A stretch of 64,000 nucleotides of DNA from JADJDM01 sp044352985. Lineage in GTDB: Bacteria; Bacteroidota; Bacteroidia; B-17B0; Aurantibacillaceae. Location: positions 56,087 to 120,086 of the forward strand of contig JBILCU010000012.1 of NCBI GenBank assembly GCA_044352985.1, given 5' to 3'. The position numbers were made by a program, and so were the translations under genes. Shown here piece by piece: positions 25,830 to 34,126 of this stretch (its first letter is position 1; every line of letters begins with the position of its first letter). A model generated the notes under the pieces. The model was not told the origin of the DNA, did no database searches, and saw only the letters and a program-made list of their open reading frames with translations.

Positions 25830-27602
25830 TTATCTTTCAAGAAGCTTCAGTGCTTCTTTAATTTCAATTCGTGTATTGTTTTTAAAAGCAACAACAAAAG
25901 CATCTTTAAAACCTGCAGTTTTAAGTTTTGCCTGATGAACTATTGCTTCATCAAGTTTTATGAAATTACCTGAAGTATATTTAAAAATAGTACCCATTTT
26001 ATAATACCAAACTTGTTCTACATTTTTAAAATAATCAGCTTTAATAGCTAATTCTTTTTCAAATGAAGCAAATTGAACTTTAAAACAAACTTCCTGATTA
26101 TTGTTTTTTGGTGATTGAACAATGGAATCTTTTTTATTCTTATTGTAATTTTTAATTAGATCGTTTGCAGTTACTTTTTTAGTAGTATCAGTAACACTGC
26201 TTTTTTCAAGATCATTTATTTCTGATAATTTTAATTTTGGGTACTTTTCACCAGGTTTGGTAATTAATGCTTCTTGATATTTTTTCCTTGCTGCATCATA
26301 TTCGTTCTTGTTCAAAAATAAATCAGCCTCCTTAATTTGTTGACTGTATAAGGTGTTTTGTTGATCTAAAGCTTTTTGTTTTTCTTTTTCTGCTTTAATT
26401 ATATCTTTTTCTAATTGGTCAATTTCAGAAAGTTTATTTTTACAATACATGTCATTAGATTTTATAATTAGCGCAGCATTATAATCTAATTTTGCTTCAC
26501 TTAACTTCCGTTCTTTTAATTTAGTGTCAGCAGATTTTATAAGTGTATTATACTTTTCATCGTTCAAATTTGTGGTACTACTATCTGACTTTTCTTCTTC
26601 CTGATTTTCTTTATTTTTTAATTCAGGATGTTCTCTTTCAAAAACTAAATTCTCATTTTCTAACGGTTCTAATTTGTCTATTTCATCGGTATAATTATCA
26701 GATTTGTTTTCAATTTCATTTTTATAATTACGTAAAGCTCTGAAAATAGAGCTTGCAAGGTAAGTTTGACCTTTATCTGAACCTAAAAATTTTTCTTCAA
26801 TTGGGTTCGTTAAAAATCCTACTTCCGTTAAAATACTTGGCATTGCTGTTCGCCATAATACCCAGATACTTTGTCGCTGAACTCCTTTATCAATTCGGCC
26901 GGCTTTATCTTTGTATTCTTTTTGAATGAAGGAGGCAAATTTTGCACTTTGTTCTACATAAGCACTTGTTGTTAAACTCATGATGATGTATGCTTCATCG
27001 CTATTAGGGTCAAATCCATTATAGGTTTTTTCGTAGTTGTCCTCGAGTAACATGGAAGCATTTTCTCGTTTAGCTACTTCCATTTTACCTTTTTCATTTT
27101 TTAAACCCATTACATAGGTTTCCGATCCGTAAGGAATGGGGTTTACGGTTTCTTTTTTATGAATTTTTCCTTTTTTGTCCTTCCATGTTTTGTAGTGTGT
27201 TTTCCCATTTTTATCTTTATAAGTAACGTATTTTGCAGCGGCATTACAGTGAATGGAAATGAATAAATCGGCATTATTTCTGTTTGCAATTTGAGCACGT
27301 TCTTCTAACTCAACAAATACATCAGAAGTGCGTGTATAAATAACTTTAACATCTTTTAGTTTTTCTTCAATCAATTTGCCTAATTTTAGCGCAATGGCTA
27401 AGGTTACTTCTTTTTCATTATGCACTGCACCGTTACAACCAGGGTCTTTGCCGCCGTGGCCGGCATCAATAACAACTATTTTAATTCCCTTTCCAATTTT
27501 TGGAACATGAAAAGAACTAAAAAGTAAACTTAAACACACTATTAACACTACATTAACCGTATTAAGCAAATATTTGTGTGCGTTAGTTTTCATGAAAATC
27601 AA
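25830..27602 (-). CDS. N-acetylmuramoyl-L-alanine amidase with TPR-like and SPOR domains
   Basis: A signal-anchor-like N-terminus is followed by an Amidase_3 catalytic domain: VIDAGHGGKDPGC (first zinc His), HNEKEVTLAIALKLG (zinc Glu), SIHCNAA (second zinc His) and ILTEVGFLTNPIEEKFL (catalytic Glu). The catalytic domain contains an insertion of about 40 residues rich in Lys (VTYKDKNGKTHYK...). The middle is charged and helical with two TPR-like segments (SAKFxAA-type EAKLDYNAALIIKS; AARKKYQEALITKP). The C-terminus CFKVQFASFEKEL... is a SPOR-like domain that would target septal peptidoglycan. It cleaves stem peptides from glycan strands during cell separation. It is divergent from lptD. Start may be ATG 27602 or ATG 27593. 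Confidence 0.9.
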   Translation of the reverse strand: MIFMKTNAHKYLLNTVNVVLIVCLSLLFSSFHVPKIGKGIKIVVIDAGHGGKDPGCNGAVHNEKEVTLAIALKLGKLIEEKLKDVKVIYTRTSDVFVELEERAQIANRNNADLFISIHCNAAAKYVTYKDKNGKTHYKTWKDKKGKIHKKETVNPIPYGSETYVMGLKNEKGKMEVAKRENASMLLEDNYEKTYNGFDPNSDEAYIIMSLTTSAYVEQSAKFASFIQKEYKDKAGRIDKGVQRQSIWVLWRTAMPSILTEVGFLTNPIEEKFLGSDKGQTYLASSIFRALRNYKNEIENKSDNYTDEIDKLEPLENENLVFEREHPELKNKENQEEEKSDSSTTNLNDEKYNTLIKSADTKLKERKLSEAKLDYNAALIIKSNDMYCKNKLSEIDQLEKDIIKAEKEKQKALDQQNTLYSQQIKEADLFLNKNEYDAARKKYQEALITKPGEKYPKLKLSEINDLEKSSVTDTTKKVTANDLIKNYNKNKKDSIVQSPKNNNQEVCFKVQFASFEKELAIKADYFKNVEQVWYYKMGTIFKYTSGNFIKLDEAIVHQAKLKTAGFKDAFVVAFKNNTRIEIKEALKLLER

Positions 27603-27613
27603 TGATTTTTAAG

Positions 27614-27621
27614 TAGTTTTG
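27614..27621 (+). promoter_or_regulatory. Predicted -7 element of lptD
   Basis: TAGTTTTG matches TAnnTTTG and ends 34 bases before the lptD TTG start, inside the 53-bp divergent gap. Confidence 0.45.
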
Positions 27622-27636
27622 CCACTTTTAATAAAA

Positions 27637-27644
27637 CAAAAATA
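27637..27644 (-). promoter_or_regulatory. Predicted -7 element of the amidase gene
   Basis: On the minus strand, TATTTTTG matches TAnnTTTG 34 bases before the amidase start. It faces the lptD element 16 bases away, so the two promoters overlap. Confidence 0.45.
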
Positions 27645-27655
27645 AACCTAAGGCA

Positions 27656-30136
27656 TTGTTTCGCTTATTGAAGTATATATTAATTTTAAGTCGTAATGTG
27701 TTAATAACTGTTTTATGGTTGGGTTTATTGCCATTAGCTGCACAGATCAATGATACTTTAAAAACGGATACACTAGCTGAAGATATTATTGATTCTGAAA
27801 TCAATTACAATGCCAGGGATTCTATTCGTTATGAAATTAAAGAGAAGAAAATAATTTTATTCGGGAATGCTTTTGTTGATTTTACCGGTAAAACATTAAG
27901 TGCAGAGCATATTGAAATTGATAATGGTTCGAATTTGGTTACAGCTTTTGGTATTAAAGATAGTTCAGGTAAATGGATTGGTCAACCTTTATTTAAGGAT
28001 GGAAACAATGAAATGCGCTGCGAAAAAATTATTTACAATACCAAAACACAAAAAGGAAAAATTTTTGGTGTATTAACCGAGCAGGCCGATATGTTTATTT
28101 ATGGTGAGTCTATTAAAAAAGATTCCAATAATGTGATGTACATACAAAATGCAAAATGCATACCGTGCGAGTTTGAAGATGCTGCATTTTATTTCAGAGC
28201 TACAAAAGCAAAAGTAATTCCCGATGATAAAATTATTACCGGACCTTTATTTGTTGAGGTAGCCGGGTTAAAAACACCAATTGGCTTACCTTTTGGTTTT
28301 TTTCCGAATGTAAAAAATAAATCCAAAAGCGGTATTTTAATTCCGAGTTTTGGTCAATCACCCAATCAGGGGTTTTATCTTGAAAATGCAGGTTTTTATT
28401 TACCTATAAACGATAAAACCGATATGGAAATTAGGGGTGATATTTATTCATCAGGCTCATGGGCAATTAAAACATTTAATCGTTATCAATTAAGGTATCG
28501 TTTTTCGGGAAATTTTAATGTTGTTTTCAAGCAAATTGTTTTGGGTAATAAAGAAATTCCTTTTGAGAAAAATTCCTTATTAGGTTACCAGAAATTAAAC
28601 AATTTTTCATTTAACTGGCTACATGTTCAAGATCCAAAAAGTAACCCAAAACAACGTTTTAGTGCAAATGTAAATATGCAAAGTGCATTCAATAATAAAT
28701 ACAATCCTCAAAGCTCACAGCAATACTTAACCAATACTTTTTTCTCAAATATTAATTACGCATATACCTTTAAAAATGTTGTAATATCTCTTAACGCACG
28801 ACATAACCAAAATACGGTTACACGTGATATGGAAATTAGTTTCCCTGAACTAACATTAAATACCCCCAGGTTTTTTCCTTTTAAAAATGAAAATAGAACC
28901 AAACAAAATATTCTTGATAAAATAGGAATTAGTTATACAGCCGAAGCTAAGAGTTTTTTAAGGGAAAAAGATTCTGTTTTCTTTAAAAAACAAAATTTAT
29001 CCAACATTCAATATGGAGTAAGGCATATAATTCCAATCAGTACTAACGTAAATGTGCTTAAATATTTTACCTTAACTCCAGCCATAAATTTTTCTGCAGT
29101 AAATTATTTAAACTATATCAATTATAGGTTTGATCAAGAAAAAAACAATATATTAAAAGATACGTTGAATGGCTTTAAATCAGGATTTGATGTTAATTTT
29201 AGCTCTAATCTAACAACAAAAGTTTTTGGAGATTATTACTTTAAATCAACGCGATTAAAACAAATCAGGCATTTTATTATTCCTACTGTTGGTTTAACTT
29301 ACCATCCCAATCTTAAATCAGATAAGTTAGGTTTTTATAAAATGGTACAATATGATACCTTAGGTAATAAAAGAAGTTATTCAGTTTTCGAAAACGGAAT
29401 TTTTGGTGGGCCACTCGGTGATGAAGGTGGAGCACTTACTTATTCATTAAATAATAATTTAGAAGCAAAGGTTCGTCAAAAAACAGATACAGGATTTGTT
29501 GACAAAAAAATCTCATTGATTCAAAATTTAGGAATTAGTGGATTTTATAGCTTATCGTCCACTGAATTAAAATGGAGTTTAATTAACTTAAATGCTCGAA
29601 CAAAAATCTGGAAAAACATAGATTTACTAGGTGCTAGTGTTTTTGATTTATACGATACAGATAGTATGGGAGCTCGAATCAATCAATTTTATTTAAAAAA
29701 CAAAACCGTATTATTAAGGTATGTTAGCTCACAATTAGCTGTTAATGCAACTTTTAATAATCAATTATTCCCAGATTTGATTTCAAAAAGTGGTAATTGG
29801 AACATAAATGTTTATTATACCATTTTAGTAAATAAAAATTATAACCTAACCATTTTACAACAAAATGTAAAACCTACTCAGCAATTGAATATCAGTGGGA
29901 ATGTAGAAATCACAAAAAAATGGCGTTTAGGTTTTACCAGCGGTTATGATTTTACAAGTAAAAATTTAAGTTATACTTCATTCAATATTTACAGAGATTT
30001 ACGTTGCTGGGAAGCAAAAATTGATTGGGTGCCATTTGGCTTTAATAAACGATATTCGTTAGGTATTAATTTAAAAACAGCTTCTTTAAGAGATTTACGT
30101 ATTCCAAGACAAAGAAGTTGGTTTGACAATATTTGA
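27656..30136 (+). CDS. lptD: LPS-assembly outer membrane protein LptD
   Basis: Start is TTG at 27656; no ATG lies between it and the in-frame stop at 27632. A signal peptide (ITVLWLGLLPLAAQ) precedes an OstA-like beta-jellyroll (KKIILFGNAFVDFTGKTLSAEHIEID...) with a pair of Cys in the YIQNAKCIPCEFED loop. The C-terminal 550 residues are an aromatic-rich beta-barrel ending in RSWFDNI. Length is 826 residues, usual for Bacteroidota LptD. It receives LPS from the periplasmic bridge and inserts it in the outer leaflet. Divergence from a muramoyl amidase gene is a common order in this phylum. Confidence 0.88.
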   Translation: MFRLLKYILILSRNVLITVLWLGLLPLAAQINDTLKTDTLAEDIIDSEINYNARDSIRYEIKEKKIILFGNAFVDFTGKTLSAEHIEIDNGSNLVTAFGIKDSSGKWIGQPLFKDGNNEMRCEKIIYNTKTQKGKIFGVLTEQADMFIYGESIKKDSNNVMYIQNAKCIPCEFEDAAFYFRATKAKVIPDDKIITGPLFVEVAGLKTPIGLPFGFFPNVKNKSKSGILIPSFGQSPNQGFYLENAGFYLPINDKTDMEIRGDIYSSGSWAIKTFNRYQLRYRFSGNFNVVFKQIVLGNKEIPFEKNSLLGYQKLNNFSFNWLHVQDPKSNPKQRFSANVNMQSAFNNKYNPQSSQQYLTNTFFSNINYAYTFKNVVISLNARHNQNTVTRDMEISFPELTLNTPRFFPFKNENRTKQNILDKIGISYTAEAKSFLREKDSVFFKKQNLSNIQYGVRHIIPISTNVNVLKYFTLTPAINFSAVNYLNYINYRFDQEKNNILKDTLNGFKSGFDVNFSSNLTTKVFGDYYFKSTRLKQIRHFIIPTVGLTYHPNLKSDKLGFYKMVQYDTLGNKRSYSVFENGIFGGPLGDEGGALTYSLNNNLEAKVRQKTDTGFVDKKISLIQNLGISGFYSLSSTELKWSLINLNARTKIWKNIDLLGASVFDLYDTDSMGARINQFYLKNKTVLLRYVSSQLAVNATFNNQLFPDLISKSGNWNINVYYTILVNKNYNLTILQQNVKPTQQLNISGNVEITKKWRLGFTSGYDFTSKNLSYTSFNIYRDLRCWEAKIDWVPFGFNKRYSLGINLKTASLRDLRIPRQRSWFDNI

Positions 30137-30224
30137 TTTCATTCACATTTAATCGTTAATAATTAAGTCAAAACGAACAATATTCTATCAATTGACTGTC
30201 TAATTTTAAATCAAATTAATTAAA

Positions 30225-31115
30225 ATGAAAAAACTACTTTCTATTGTTATTATTGTTGTTGCCTGCACAAGTGTTTTACCCGCTCAAACTAAACTTCAAA
30301 AATTATTTTGGTCGAAAAGATATAAGCGCGCTTTATTAGAAATTGATCGATTAACAAACGAGAACATAAAGTTAAAAAAAGACACTACAAAACTTTGTTT
30401 TTTAAATAAAACAAAAGACACAACTATAGCTTCCATGCAGCGCGCATTGAATGATTTAAATGCATCTTACAAATTACTTTACAATAGCAGTGATAAAAAA
30501 TTAGCTGAATTAACAACATCTTTACAGCAACAAACAAGTGAACTTGATTTAAAAAATAAAAAAATACAGGAAAAAGATAAACGATTAAAAGAATTGGAAG
30601 CTTTACTAAGTCGTCAGGATTCGATTTTAAACGCATTAAATTCAAAAGTTAAAAATGCATTGCTAGGTTTTAAATCGGATGAATTGGGTGTGGAAATGAA
30701 AAACGGTAAGGTGTATGTTTCCATGTCTGATAAATTATTATTTAAATCAGGCCAGGCTTCAGTGGAAGATAAAGGGAAAGATGCTATTAAAAAGTTAGCA
30801 GAAGTTTTAATTAAAAACAATGATATAGATGTTGCAATTGAAGGGCATACTGATTCTATTCCAATTAAAACATCTGTTTATAAAGATAATTGGGATTTAA
30901 GTGTTGCCCGTTCTACTAACATAGTAAGAATGTTAACCGAGGAATTTAAAGTAGAGGCAAAGCGCGTAACGGCATCTGGTAAAGGTGAATTTTTACCGGT
31001 TGCAAGTAATGCAACTCCTGAAGGAAGAGCAAGAAACAGAAGAACAGAGATTGTACTTTCGCCAAAATTAGAGGAGTTGTTTAAATTGATGAGTTTAAGT
31101 GGAAGTAAAAAGTAA
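30225..31115 (+). CDS. OmpA-family envelope protein with coiled coil
   Basis: Signal peptide MKKLLSIVIIVVACTSVLPAQ, then a long coiled coil (about residues 40-135: SDKKLAELTTSLQQQTSELDLKNKKIQEKDKRLKELEALL). The C-terminal OmpA/MotB peptidoglycan-binding domain has the motifs AIEGHTDSIPI, NWDLSVARSTNIVRML and RARNRRTEIV, with the Asp and Arg that hold diaminopimelate. There is no beta-barrel. It probably ties an envelope complex to the cell wall. It converges on the Omp85-like gene with nine bases between stops. Confidence 0.87.
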   Translation: MKKLLSIVIIVVACTSVLPAQTKLQKLFWSKRYKRALLEIDRLTNENIKLKKDTTKLCFLNKTKDTTIASMQRALNDLNASYKLLYNSSDKKLAELTTSLQQQTSELDLKNKKIQEKDKRLKELEALLSRQDSILNALNSKVKNALLGFKSDELGVEMKNGKVYVSMSDKLLFKSGQASVEDKGKDAIKKLAEVLIKNNDIDVAIEGHTDSIPIKTSVYKDNWDLSVARSTNIVRMLTEEFKVEAKRVTASGKGEFLPVASNATPEGRARNRRTEIVLSPKLEELFKLMSLSGSKK

Positions 31116-31124
31116 TTTGATGAA

Positions 31125-32597
31125 TTAAAGCGGTGCCATGAAATGTACAAACACTCCGCTTTCTTTTATTCTGTTTATTGAGTAATCTAGCCTAAGCACA
31201 AAATCATAATACGTAACTAAAGAAATTCCTGCACCAAAACCATAAATAGTTTTGTTACTTAAGTTATTCTGGGCATAAAAAATTTTGTCCTGTACAAATC
31301 CTGCATCTGCATGTGCAGATACATAAACACTGTAGGGGATTTTATTAAATTTCTCAACGCTCTTTAAAGGTATGTGTACAATTTTCGGTTTGATTAATTG
31401 GTAGTTGATATTTGTTTTAACTATTGAAAATGTTTGCCCATCAATTACATAATATTCATATCCTCTAACAAATTCAGTATAACCAAGTGCCTGATTAAAA
31501 AAATAACTTTTATTATTCAGTTGCTTGTATCTTAATCTTAAAGAGCTGCCTACAGAAAATCGTTTACTGGTTTGCCAATAGTTTTTAAAAACAGCCTCTG
31601 CGCTAAAGTTATCTATGCTTTCACTTTTTAAAACATTTAAGCCATCTTTTGATATATAAAGTTCAAAATAATTTCCTTTTAAAGGGAAAATTCTCGAATC
31701 GCGAAGGTCTAATTTATAGCGGTACTGAATGCTAAAATATTCAGCGTTTTTAATTTCATTTCCAAAATAACTTGGGTTTAATTTTAATATAGTGTCTGTA
31801 ATTTGTTTTTTTGTGTAAAGTAAATCTAAAACATGCCTAGCATATATTCCTTTTCTGTAAGTAAATCCTAATTTACATTCCAAATCATTTTTTAAATAAT
31901 TGGTGTAATTTCTGGTGAAAAGTAATTTGTTATTTTCTGTATTAAAAGCTACTTCATTATTACGTGAATAGTTTACAGATACATTTGCTCCTAAATTTTG
32001 TTTTTTATCCAAATAAGGAATTTTATATGAAAATCCATAAAGTTCGGTATACCCTTTTCTGAATTTTAAAACAGCAGTTTCATTTCTACCTCTTACATTG
32101 TACATCGATAAAAACAAACCGTAATTAATTCTAAAAAGGTCTTTTGTTTCCCACCAAGTATTAAAGTTTCTGTCTTGAATTTCAAATACCGGACTCGGCC
32201 ATAAATACCATCTTTCACTTACTGCTATATTAATCGAAACAGATAAATTTTCTTCGTTTAATTCGCTAGTAATTGTTGCAAAGTTAAATAATGAAGTGTT
32301 TAGTAAATTTTGTTCGCTTCTTTTTAATAGTTGCTCAATACTTTTAAAATCAATGGTGTCATTACTTCTAAATGTAAGTTCTCTTAAAATAATTGGAGAC
32401 TTGGTTTTTTTGTTTCCTGAAATACTTATGGATCCAATTGTAACATATTTATTTATGTAATTTATGGAGTCTTGATTTGAAATTGACAAAAAAGTAGAAT
32501 AACTATTTTTTGTAAAAAAAAGTAATGATAACAGTAAAATAAATTTACTGAAGTTGTGCGTAACGTTATATATTAAGGAAACGAATGAATTCATCAA
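31125..32597 (-). CDS. Omp85-family outer membrane protein (BamA/TamA-like), short form
   Basis: 490 residues: a signal peptide, one POTRA-like domain (YVTIGSISISGNKKTKSPIILRELTFRSNDTIDFKSIEQLLKRSEQNLLNTSLF) and a barrel ending VLRLDYSINR...GVFVHFMAPL, with the GFGAGISLVTYYDFVLRLDY strand pair typical of bacterial surface antigen domains. It is much shorter than BamA (five POTRA) and TamA (three). Role is probably protein insertion or export at the outer membrane, but the substrate is unknown. It overlaps the CBS gene by 32 bases if the first Met is used; Met2 is equally possible. Confidence 0.8.
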   Translation of the reverse strand: MMNSFVSLIYNVTHNFSKFILLLSLLFFTKNSYSTFLSISNQDSINYINKYVTIGSISISGNKKTKSPIILRELTFRSNDTIDFKSIEQLLKRSEQNLLNTSLFNFATITSELNEENLSVSINIAVSERWYLWPSPVFEIQDRNFNTWWETKDLFRINYGLFLSMYNVRGRNETAVLKFRKGYTELYGFSYKIPYLDKKQNLGANVSVNYSRNNEVAFNTENNKLLFTRNYTNYLKNDLECKLGFTYRKGIYARHVLDLLYTKKQITDTILKLNPSYFGNEIKNAEYFSIQYRYKLDLRDSRIFPLKGNYFELYISKDGLNVLKSESIDNFSAEAVFKNYWQTSKRFSVGSSLRLRYKQLNNKSYFFNQALGYTEFVRGYEYYVIDGQTFSIVKTNINYQLIKPKIVHIPLKSVEKFNKIPYSVYVSAHADAGFVQDKIFYAQNNLSNKTIYGFGAGISLVTYYDFVLRLDYSINRIKESGVFVHFMAPL

Positions 32598-33231
32598 ACT
32601 TGCCTTTTAAATCATCATCGTAATCTGATTGATGATATGAAGCTTTAACAGAATAATTGTAACGATAGAATGTTTGTAAGATACGAGAAAGATCTTCTTT
32701 GTTTATTTTTAGGGTTATTTCAATTTTAGTAGAGTCAGTTAATGAATTAACATAAACACTTAATATTTTGGCATCATTGCCTTCAACAATACTAGCAATT
32801 TGTGTAAGAGAGTAATCGTTTTTAAACATTTCCAACTCAATAATTCCACCAGGTTCGTTTATTGCAGAAAAACCGGTAAATTTTTCGAGAGCACTTTTGT
32901 AAGTAATTGATCCTATAAACGTGTTTTTATCATCTACAACCGGAAGAACTGTAACATTAAGGTTGACCATTAACTTTAAAGCATCGTATGCATGTTGACC
33001 AACTTGTATAATGGGTTTGGTAAAATGGAGATTAAGTTTGCCTATTATTTCGTCCGGATTTTCGTTAGAATCAAGTAAATCGCTTTCGGCTACAATGCCA
33101 ATTAACTGATCACCATTAATTACCGATAAGTGATTCACCTTAAACTCTTCCATCCACGTTAAAGCCTTTTCAATGGTATCTGAAAACTTTAGTGGAGGAA
33201 CTTCTTCTGTTATTAAATCTTTTACTAACAT
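32566..33231 (-). CDS. CBS-domain protein
   Basis: Start is placed at MLVKDLITEEVPPLKFSDT, where family similarity begins; an upstream Met would add 14 hydrophobic residues. The 221-residue protein has two CBS motifs (LKFSDTIEKALTWMEEFKVNHLSVINGDQLIGIVAESDLL and VGQHAYDALKLMVNLNVTVLPVVDDKNTFIGSITYKSALE) that form an adenosine-nucleotide-binding pair, then an ACT-like C-terminal region. It is a probable sensor of ATP/AMP or related ligands. It lies divergent from pdxJ, a usual neighbour in Bacteroidota. The NAD kinase gene that commonly follows it is absent here. Confidence 0.8.
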   Translation of the reverse strand: MLVKDLITEEVPPLKFSDTIEKALTWMEEFKVNHLSVINGDQLIGIVAESDLLDSNENPDEIIGKLNLHFTKPIIQVGQHAYDALKLMVNLNVTVLPVVDDKNTFIGSITYKSALEKFTGFSAINEPGGIIELEMFKNDYSLTQIASIVEGNDAKILSVYVNSLTDSTKIEITLKINKEDLSRILQTFYRYNYSVKASYHQSDYDDDLKGKFDEFIRFLNI

Positions 33232-33288
33232 ATAATTTACTATTGCCAAAATAAGCAATAATTTAATACTCAATGACTAACTAATACC

Positions 33289-33296
33289 TAACTTTA
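33289..33296 (+). promoter_or_regulatory. Predicted -7 element of pdxJ
   Basis: TAACTTTA, one change from TAnnTTTG, 30 bases before the ATG. The same variant followed by C occurs before the phnA-like gene (59336). Confidence 0.35.
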
Positions 33297-33326
33297 CAAA
33301 AATTTACTAAAATTATCAGTTAAGGT

Positions 33327-34061
33327 ATGACAAAGCTAAGTGTTAATGTAAATAAAATAGCAACACTCCGAAATTCAAGAGGGCACGATGTGCCAAATGT
33401 TTTAAAAGTTTCATTAGATATTCAACGTTTTGGGGCTGATGGAATAACTGTTCATCCACGTCCGGATGAAAGACATATACGGTATAATGATGTTAGGGAT
33501 TTGAAAAAACACCTTGATGTTGAACTAAATGTAGAAGGAAATCCAAAGGAAGAAAAATTTGTACAACTTGTATTAGAAACTTTACCTGCACAAGTAACAC
33601 TTGTTCCGGATTCAAGCGGACAATTAACCTCCGATCATGGATGGAATACCATAGCAGAGCAAGATTATTTAAAAAATATTATTTCGCTTTTTAAGTCAAA
33701 AGGCATCCGTACTTCCATTTTTGTAGATCCTGATCCTGAAATGGTAATTGCATCCAAATCAACAGGGACAGATAGAATTGAGCTATATACCGAATCGTAT
33801 GCAAAACATTTTTTAAGTAATAAAAATGCAGCTATTTTTTCTTTTGTTAAAGCAGCTGAAGTTGCAAATGAGTTGGGATTAGGAATAAATGCTGGGCATG
33901 ATTTAAGTTTAGAGAATTTAAACTATTTCAGTTCATGTATTCCTCAATTACTTGAAGTTTCAATCGGACATGCATTAATAGCTGACGCATTATACTATGG
34001 TTTAGAAAATATAGTTCAGTTGTATAAACGTTGCCTAATTAAATCGGAAAATCACTCGTAA
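33327..34061 (+). CDS. pdxJ: Pyridoxine 5'-phosphate synthase
   Basis: 244 residues, the standard PdxJ length. The N-terminal strand MTKLSVNVNKIATLRNSRG and the motifs GADGITVHPRPDERHIR, ELNVEGNP and AGHDLSLENL match the TIM-barrel enzyme. It condenses 1-deoxy-D-xylulose 5-phosphate with 3-amino-2-oxopropyl phosphate to make pyridoxine 5'-phosphate in the DXP-dependent B6 pathway. PdxA and other partners are not in the window. It is a single gene with a probable promoter just upstream. Confidence 0.97.
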   Translation: MTKLSVNVNKIATLRNSRGHDVPNVLKVSLDIQRFGADGITVHPRPDERHIRYNDVRDLKKHLDVELNVEGNPKEEKFVQLVLETLPAQVTLVPDSSGQLTSDHGWNTIAEQDYLKNIISLFKSKGIRTSIFVDPDPEMVIASKSTGTDRIELYTESYAKHFLSNKNAAIFSFVKAAEVANELGLGINAGHDLSLENLNYFSSCIPQLLEVSIGHALIADALYYGLENIVQLYKRCLIKSENHS

Positions 34062-34126
34062 AAAAATCAATTTTACTCTTTTTATAATCCGAAAAATTAT
34101 TACCTTAGAATCTTAAAATTTTATCT

